Shown: piece by piece, positions 53,391-58,222 of the stretch
Numbering within the stretch: position 1 is the stretch's first letter
Layout of the letters: each line of letters starts with the position of its first letter
NCBI GenBank assembly: GCA_002482845.1
Contig: DLGT01000109.1
Location: 1 to 58,222, forward strand
Direction of reading: 5' to 3'
Source: Saprospiraceae bacterium UBA7687
GTDB taxonomy: Bacteria > Bacteroidota > Bacteroidia > Chitinophagales > Saprospiraceae
DNA: 58,222 bases
The notes under the pieces: generated by a model
Told to the model about the DNA's origin: nothing
Seen by the model: only the letters and a program-made list of their open reading frames with translations
Databases searched by the model: none
Translations under genes and position numbers: made by a program

Positions 53391-53696
53391 TTACAGATTA
53401 CTAATTTTTACTTTTTTTTGGTGTGGTAGCTTTATCTTGATCTCTAGTTCGCAACCCAAGGCTTCAACATATTTACGCAAAGTAGAAATATGCATGTCAC
53501 TTCTTTTTTCTAGGTTAGAGATATTGACTTGGGTAAAGTTCATTTCATTTGCTAATTCTACTTGAGTAATTCCTATTGACCGTCTAAATTCTTGTAACGA
53601 ATTATACTCTGCAATTAATTGCTCCTTCTCTTCTTCTATGCGCTTTATACGATTCGAAGGTAATGATTTGATTACATCATCTATTGATTTACCCAT
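53391..53696 (-). CDS. XRE/HigA-type antitoxin or regulator
   Basis: A 101-residue protein with a helix-turn-helix of the XRE family at about 42-80 (GITQVELANEMNFTQVNISN, then LEKRSDMHISTLRKYVEALG). The N-terminal helix (SLPSNRIKRIEEEKEQLIAE) is typical of antitoxins that pair with Gp49/HigB-type toxins. On the same strand, 1 base before its ATG, ends a 42-codon remnant of such a toxin with an in-frame stop. The antitoxin seems intact. Without a toxin it may persist as a repressor or as protection against related toxins. Confidence 0.88.
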   Translation of the reverse strand: MGKSIDDVIKSLPSNRIKRIEEEKEQLIAEYNSLQEFRRSIGITQVELANEMNFTQVNISNLEKRSDMHISTLRKYVEALGCELEIKIKLPHQKKVKISNL

Positions 53697-53697
53697 T

Positions 53698-53823
53698 TTA
53701 TTGATTTTTAATTTGTTTTAGATGGTTTTCGTATCTGGTATCTGCCATATAGGCCTGCACATCTTGTGGCAATAAATTGAACTCTAAATAAAATTATTCT
53801 TGAAATTCTACATGAAATTTCAT
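53698..53823 (-). pseudogene. decayed Gp49/HigB-like (DUF891) toxin remnant
   Basis: Reading leftward from the ATG at 53823, the frame gives MKFHVEFQE, then TAA (53796-53794), then, in the same frame, FYLEFNLLPQDVQAYM and ADTRYENHLKQIKNQ, ending in TAA just before the antitoxin ATG. The first part matches the family start (M-x-F-x-V-x-F-x-x-E-F-x-x-x-F-x-x-L-P-x-x-V-Q), and the second matches its end (AD-x-R-Y-x-x-H-L). About 50-60 middle codons, including the catalytic core, are absent, and an in-frame stop cuts the start. It is too short to be an active RelE-fold toxin. Confidence 0.8.
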
Positions 53824-53836
53824 AAATATAACCTAA

Positions 53837-53850
53837 ACATTATATAATGT
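53837..53850 (-). promoter_or_regulatory. 14-bp perfect palindrome upstream of the toxin remnant
   Basis: ACATTATATAATGT is its own reverse complement. It lies 14 bases before the remnant's ATG, where a HigA-type autorepressor usually binds. The near-box TATATTTA (53831 to 53824, last base off) lies between it and the ATG. Confidence 0.5.
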
Positions 53851-53907
53851 CGTAATTATAAATTTGTTTTAGAATAAATCGAATTTTTCGCATCATTTCC
53901 TACCCAA

Positions 53908-53939
53908 TTTGGTGATACCAACAAAAACAATTACATTTG
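53908..53939 (+). promoter_or_regulatory. promoter of dnaE2
   Basis: TTTG at 53908-53911 and TACATTTG at 53932-53939 are 20 bases apart. The transcript would begin near 53946, with a leader of about 118 bases carrying an inverted repeat. Confidence 0.65.
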
Positions 53940-53998
53940 TCATTTAAAACGACATTTATTTGACGTAATATATGACATAATTAAAATTGAGCCTAAGG

Positions 53999-54047
53999 TT
54001 AAGGTTGAGTTTTGTCACCCTATTCTTAGCCTTAGTCTCAACCTTAA
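53999..54047 (+). repeat. 11-bp inverted repeat in the dnaE2 leader
   Basis: TTAAGGTTGAG (53999-54009) is the exact reverse complement of CTCAACCTTAA (54037-54047), with a 27-base loop. Related GGTTAA/TTAACC words flank both arms. The second arm ends 16 bases before the ATG, so the ribosome-binding zone may be held in the stem. Confidence 0.6.
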
Positions 54048-54063
54048 TTTTAACCCTAACAAC

Positions 54064-57003
54064 ATGTATCTCAATAGTCATTCATACTTCAGTCTCCGTT
54101 ACGGCACCTTCGCACCAGAAGATTTGCCTGGCATCGCTAAGTCTTATGGCGTCGAGTGTCTCGTCATGTCCGATATCAATAATACTTCCGCAGCTTTCCA
54201 GTTTGTACGAGCCTGTCGTGCCGAAGGTATCAAACCTATACTCGGCATAGAATTTCGCCAGGACTACGAATTTCTCTATCTCGGTATCGCGCGCAATGAT
54301 GAAGGATGGCGAGAGCTTTGTTCCTTACTCACTGAGTCATCGCTATCAGGCGAGCCACTACCCAAAGAAGCGCCCGAACTCCAGCATTGCTACATCATCT
54401 ATCGTAAACTGCCCAAAGGTGTAGAGCTGCTCCGTGACTACGAGTATGCAGGTGTAAGACCTGAAGAAGTCAATCATCTATATTCATCTTATCTCAAAAA
54501 TTATCCTGATAAACTCGTCATTTTCAGTCCCGTGACCTTCGCAGATCAGGATGGATTTAAGGCGCACAAACTGCTTCGTTGTATCGATCTCAACATCGTC
54601 ATCGGTAAGTTAGATGCCAAAGACTGCGCCAAGTCATCAGAGATATTTTATCCAAAAGGCCACCTCGAAAATGTATTCCAACAGTATCCACACATCATCG
54701 CCAATACGCAGCATATCTTGGACACTTGCCATACAGAGATGGAAGCAAGCAAATTTCACAATCGTCGTACTTTTACAGGTGATGCTGAAGACGACTTCAA
54801 ACTATTGACCAAACTAGCTACTAGTGGTTGTAAAAAGCGTTTTGGCGAAAAGCATAAAAAAGCCCAAGAACGGACACTTCGAGAACTCAAAGTTATACAA
54901 CAGATGGGATTTTGCGCTTACTTTCTCATCACGTGGGACATCGTCAGGTATGCACACTCAGTCGGTTATTTCCACGTAGGACGCGGATCGGGAGCGAACT
55001 CCATCGTGGCCTACAATCTCAATATCACCGATGTAGATCCACTCGAGCTGGACTTGTATTTTGAGCGATTTATCAATCCACATCGATCTTCACCACCAGA
55101 TTTTGACATCGACTTCTCGTGGAATAATCGTGATGATGTCACCGACTATATATTCAAGCGATATGGCAAAGAACACACAGCACTGCTCGCCACTTACAAT
55201 ACCTTCAAAGGCAAATCCATCATCCGCGAACTCGGTAAAGTGCTCGGACTGCCCAAAGCGGATATAGACACCATCGTGGACGAACCCATGGCCGTGGACA
55301 AACATCATCCATTTGCCAAACACATCTTTAAGTATGGGAAGATGATTGAAAAATTTCCGAATTATCTGTCCATCCACGCTGGAGGTATTCTCATCAGCGA
55401 AAAGCCACTCAATTATCACACCGCGTTACAACTCATGCCCAAGGGATTTCCCATCGTACACTTCGATATGTATGGCGCCGAAGATCTCGAATACCATAAA
55501 TACGACGTGCTCTCACAGCGAGGTCTCGGCCACATCAAAGACGCTGTAGATCTCGTCAAACAAAATCAGGGCAAGGCCATCGACGTACATAATGTATCGC
55601 TGATCAAAGAAGATCCCAAGGTCAAAGCCCAACTACGTTCAGGGCATTGTATCGGCTGCTTTTATATAGAGTCACCCGCTATGCGTGGTCTGCTCCACAA
55701 GTTGCGATGCGACAATTACATACATCTCGTCGCTGCCAGTTCTATCATACGTCCGGGCGTGGCGCAGTCGGGCATGATGCGTGAGTACATACAGCGATTT
55801 CACAAGCCTGACAGTTACACCTATCTACATCCAGTGTTTGAGGAGCATCTCGGAGAGACGTATGGTGTCATGGTCTATCAGGAAGATGTGATGAAGATCG
55901 TCCATCATTTCTCGGGTCTTGATCTAGATGAATCGGATGTGTTGCGGCGTATCATGACCGGCAAAAAGAAGAGTTCGGATACCTTTTATCGACTACAAGA
56001 GAAATATTTTAAAAACTGCAAAGAGCGTGGTTATCCCGAAGAACTCAGTAAGGAAGTTTGGCGGCAGATCGAGAGTTTCAGTGGTTACTCCTTCTGCAAG
56101 GCACACTCAGCTAGTTTTGCAGCAGAGTCCTTTCAGAGTCTCTATCTCAAGACCTACTTTCCACTCGAGTTTATGACAGCGGTGATCAATAATTTTGGTG
56201 GATTCTACTCTACAGAACAGTATGTCCACGAAGCCCGTATGTGTGGTGCCAAGATAGAAGCACCTTGTGTCAATAATTCCACTTATTACACCAATATCTA
56301 TGGTACCACGATCTACATAGGCTTCGTCCATCTGGCTAATCTAGAGCAAAAACTCTCTCATGCCATCGTCGAAGAGCGGCAACTACACGGTGATTATCGC
56401 AGTCTGAAAGACTTTACCCATCGTATCAATATCTCCAAGGAGCAACTCGAGATTCTCATTCGCATCGGTGCTTTCCGCTTCACAGGGATGAACAAGTACG
56501 AACTCATGTGGGAAAAAAATGCCGTCCACAATCCACTCATCAAACACGCCTACGCAGGTGAGATGCTCTTCGATACCGAGCCTGAAAATTTCTCGCTACC
56601 TATTCTAGAAGAGACAGAGCACGAGCAATCCTTTGACGAAATAGAATTGCTTGGATTTCCGCTCTGCAATCCTTTTGATCTCTTGCAGACAAAGTTCCGC
56701 GGAGACATCAGAGCCACACAAATGAAAGACTACATCGGCAAGACTGTCCGTATGGTCGGTTACTACGTTTGTCGCAAGTGGGTCACGACATCCAAAGGCG
56801 ATCTTATGAATTTTGGCACGATGACCGACGTCGATGGTTACTTCTTTGACACGGTACACTTTCCGCCGAGCCTGAAAGCCTACGCATTTCAGGGTAAAGG
56901 TTGCTACATCGTACTAGGCAAGGTAGTGGATGATTTTGGCTTCGCGAGTCTGGAAGTGAGTAAGATGGAGAAACTGCCTTTTGTTAAGGATGGGAGGTAT
57001 TGA
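54064..57003 (+). CDS. dnaE2: DnaE2-type DNA polymerase III alpha subunit
   Basis: A 979-residue C-family polymerase. The N-terminal PHP domain begins MYLNSHSYFSLRYGTF; the first His of the HxH motif is Asn, so the metal site is degenerate, as in this Bacteroidota group. The catalytic PDFDIDF motif is at 345-351, and GRGSGANSIVAYNL precedes it. An OB fold near the C-terminus (TVRMVGYYVCRKW, then YIVLGKVVDDFG) ends the protein; the tau-binding region of replicative DnaE is missing. Such copies normally act in error-prone repair with ImuA/ImuB, but neither is in the window. Its codon use is visibly richer in C/G than the neighbours. Confidence 0.93.
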   Translation: MYLNSHSYFSLRYGTFAPEDLPGIAKSYGVECLVMSDINNTSAAFQFVRACRAEGIKPILGIEFRQDYEFLYLGIARNDEGWRELCSLLTESSLSGEPLPKEAPELQHCYIIYRKLPKGVELLRDYEYAGVRPEEVNHLYSSYLKNYPDKLVIFSPVTFADQDGFKAHKLLRCIDLNIVIGKLDAKDCAKSSEIFYPKGHLENVFQQYPHIIANTQHILDTCHTEMEASKFHNRRTFTGDAEDDFKLLTKLATSGCKKRFGEKHKKAQERTLRELKVIQQMGFCAYFLITWDIVRYAHSVGYFHVGRGSGANSIVAYNLNITDVDPLELDLYFERFINPHRSSPPDFDIDFSWNNRDDVTDYIFKRYGKEHTALLATYNTFKGKSIIRELGKVLGLPKADIDTIVDEPMAVDKHHPFAKHIFKYGKMIEKFPNYLSIHAGGILISEKPLNYHTALQLMPKGFPIVHFDMYGAEDLEYHKYDVLSQRGLGHIKDAVDLVKQNQGKAIDVHNVSLIKEDPKVKAQLRSGHCIGCFYIESPAMRGLLHKLRCDNYIHLVAASSIIRPGVAQSGMMREYIQRFHKPDSYTYLHPVFEEHLGETYGVMVYQEDVMKIVHHFSGLDLDESDVLRRIMTGKKKSSDTFYRLQEKYFKNCKERGYPEELSKEVWRQIESFSGYSFCKAHSASFAAESFQSLYLKTYFPLEFMTAVINNFGGFYSTEQYVHEARMCGAKIEAPCVNNSTYYTNIYGTTIYIGFVHLANLEQKLSHAIVEERQLHGDYRSLKDFTHRINISKEQLEILIRIGAFRFTGMNKYELMWEKNAVHNPLIKHAYAGEMLFDTEPENFSLPILEETEHEQSFDEIELLGFPLCNPFDLLQTKFRGDIRATQMKDYIGKTVRMVGYYVCRKWVTTSKGDLMNFGTMTDVDGYFFDTVHFPPSLKAYAFQGKGCYIVLGKVVDDFGFASLEVSKMEKLPFVKDGRY

Positions 57004-57160
57004 GAAAACTTAGCTGTTAAGAATGGCGAATAAGGAATAGGGCCAACCTGTAAAGTATTGCTATTCTTATGGATTTTTGGAATCTACCTCACTGGTTTTC
57101 AAACGGACAAGGTTGCTTGAGTTGTGATTGCAAACGACAAATACTACAATACTTAATAAA

Positions 57161-58084
57161 TTATTTTCCAGATTTTCCATTAAGGAATTCATTGACATTC
57201 AACCAATGGATAAATGCATCAAACCACCGATTGCTTGTCCGGTTGGGATTTCCTAAGCCAAAACCATGACCACCGTTTTGATACAAGTGAAACTCTACTG
57301 GTATGCCTGCTTTGTACCATGAATCAACAACACCAAACTGCCCTTTAAAAAGAAAATCATCACTTGCTATGACGTTAAACATGGGCGGTGCATTTTTTGG
57401 AACTTCTACTGCTCCCATACCGCCATAAATAGGACCGATGAAAGCCAATTTCATGGTTTTGGAGTTCAGTGTACAGTGCATTGTAAGACCTGCTCCGGCT
57501 GAAAATCCAATCATACCTATTCTGTTTATATCTACACCCCATTCTGTCGCTCTTTTAACGATCATGGCGTATGCAGCTTCTGCATCCTCCAATTGATTGG
57601 ATAAATCTAGCTGTAGTCGCGGTGCTATATTTATAGAGTCTGAATTATTGCTTGGTGGTGCGAATGAAAGTTTACCCATCCAGTCAGAAAAGTCTTCTAG
57701 AGATGATGGAGTCGGATGCAGACGGTACTTTAATACAAAAGCAGTGATGCCTTGTTCTGCGAGTGCTTCAGCGACTTCCCATCCTTCATTTCCCATGGAT
57801 AGCCATCTAAAGCCACCTCCCAGAGCTACAATAATGGTAGTACCGTTTGCCTTACCTGACTTTGGAAAAAATGGTGTTAAGGTTGCAGAGACTATATTTC
57901 GGGCCATTGGGTCGCCCCACTGACGAAACCAAGTCTCTGATGCACTTTGGTCGTCTACTCCACCTGTATTGAGTGGAATAGCATTTGGCTCGGCAGGAGT
58001 GTCAAGGGGATAGATGGTACCGTCTTGTCCAAGGATAAATTCAGCGAAGAAGAGTAAAATTATTAATAATGTTCCTTTTGACAT
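57161..58084 (-). CDS. exported alpha/beta hydrolase, esterase-like
   Basis: A 307-residue protein with signal peptide (KGTLLIILLFFAEFILGQ). The alpha/beta-hydrolase core shows the oxyanion segment VALGGGFRWLS and the nucleophile Ser195 in GFSAG. The catalytic Asp is in ASDDFLF (D242 or D243), and His273 lies in GGHGFGLG. The pattern matches secreted carbohydrate esterases (BD-FAE/acetyl-xylan-esterase-like) of COG0657 rather than lipases. Its substrate is probably an acetylated or feruloylated polysaccharide, but this is inference. It is convergent with dnaE2 and stands alone at the window's end. Confidence 0.92.
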   Translation of the reverse strand: MSKGTLLIILLFFAEFILGQDGTIYPLDTPAEPNAIPLNTGGVDDQSASETWFRQWGDPMARNIVSATLTPFFPKSGKANGTTIIVALGGGFRWLSMGNEGWEVAEALAEQGITAFVLKYRLHPTPSSLEDFSDWMGKLSFAPPSNNSDSINIAPRLQLDLSNQLEDAEAAYAMIVKRATEWGVDINRIGMIGFSAGAGLTMHCTLNSKTMKLAFIGPIYGGMGAVEVPKNAPPMFNVIASDDFLFKGQFGVVDSWYKAGIPVEFHLYQNGGHGFGLGNPNRTSNRWFDAFIHWLNVNEFLNGKSGK

Positions 58085-58198
58085 ATTTTATTTTTAGATC
58101 CTGAAATAACAAATTAAATATATTTTGCAAGATTAACTATTTTTTGGAATTAATATTTGTCCAATCGAATTATTTCGATAAAAAGTAAAAGATTTGAC

Positions 58199-58222
58199 GA
58201 GGCTGTCTAAAAAGATAGCCTC
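58199..58222. terminator. terminator-like hairpin at the window end
   Basis: GAGGCTGTCT (58199-58208) pairs with AGATAGCCTC (58213-58222) with one G-U, loop of four bases. The sequence stops here, so a T-run cannot be seen. Confidence 0.5.

Noticed and set aside
53987..54250. 87-codon rightward frame overlapping the dnaE2 start
   Set aside because: It begins in the leader repeat and continues in another frame of dnaE2, without family pattern.
57069..57269. 66-codon rightward frame between dnaE2 and the esterase gene
   Set aside because: Its second half is antisense to the esterase 3' end, and the first half lacks any conserved pattern or promoter.

Overview
This window is a stretch of a Bacteroidota chromosome, most likely from a Saprospiraceae-like lineage. 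The signs are AT-rich coding, TAnnTTTG-type -7 promoter boxes with an upstream TTG, a type IX secretion (T9SS) sorting domain, many Cys-lipoproteins, a CRTAC1/UnbV protein, a DUF4294 protein, and mevalonate-pathway enzymes (MvaD and a mevalonate-kinase-like GHMP kinase). The lineage below phylum level is inference. I found no tRNA, rRNA, CRISPR array, prophage or insertion sequence.

Layout. Bases 1-10.5 kb hold a 5'-truncated family protein, a gene-poor repeat patch, the leftward pair DUF4294-mvaD, an OmpA/PD40 protein, a two-CBM20 amylomaltase (malQ), a YdeI-like gene, and a serine hydrolase with a C-terminal glycogen-binding-like domain. From 10.5 to 14.5 kb come a candidate leader or small RNA, a T9SS cargo protein and transketolase. 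From 14.7 to 20.3 kb lies rimP-nusA-infB-TIGR02757, with a hairpin in its leader. From 20.3 to 30.9 kb are a cytochrome-like lipoprotein, glyS, a His-rich CRTAC1 lipoprotein, a secreted protein, ligA, a GNAT, ilvA, and a leftward SPFH plus ribbon-helix-helix pair. From 31.5 to 39.2 kb are a thioredoxin-SPOR fusion and then a rightward run fabH-efp-accB-accC-ABC exporter-galK. From 39.2 to 48.9 kb are a gene-free stretch with an 11-bp degenerate tandem repeat, two Ig-like lipoproteins, a mevalonate kinase, cysQ, a GT2, a CPA2 antiporter, a rhomboid with a conserved partner, and tdk. From 48.9 to 58.2 kb are a DUF3108 protein, a tightly coupled pair of uncharacterised lipoproteins, an antitoxin with a decayed toxin, a DnaE2-type polymerase with distinct composition, and an esterase-like hydrolase.

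Most genes are housekeeping: translation, transcription, fatty acid initiation, isoprenoids, sugar use and DNA repair. The accessory interest lies in four places: the two-gene lipoprotein module (49.9-53.3 kb) under its own promoter; the HigA-like antitoxin whose Gp49/HigB-like toxin is reduced to 42 codons with an in-frame stop; the lone dnaE2 with a structured leader; and the 14-bp direct repeats that precede a promoter, a short untranslated region and a terminator at 10.2-10.4 kb.

Limits: family names come from recognised motifs and remembered family patterns, not from database searches. Promoters, hairpins and small RNAs were found by eye.
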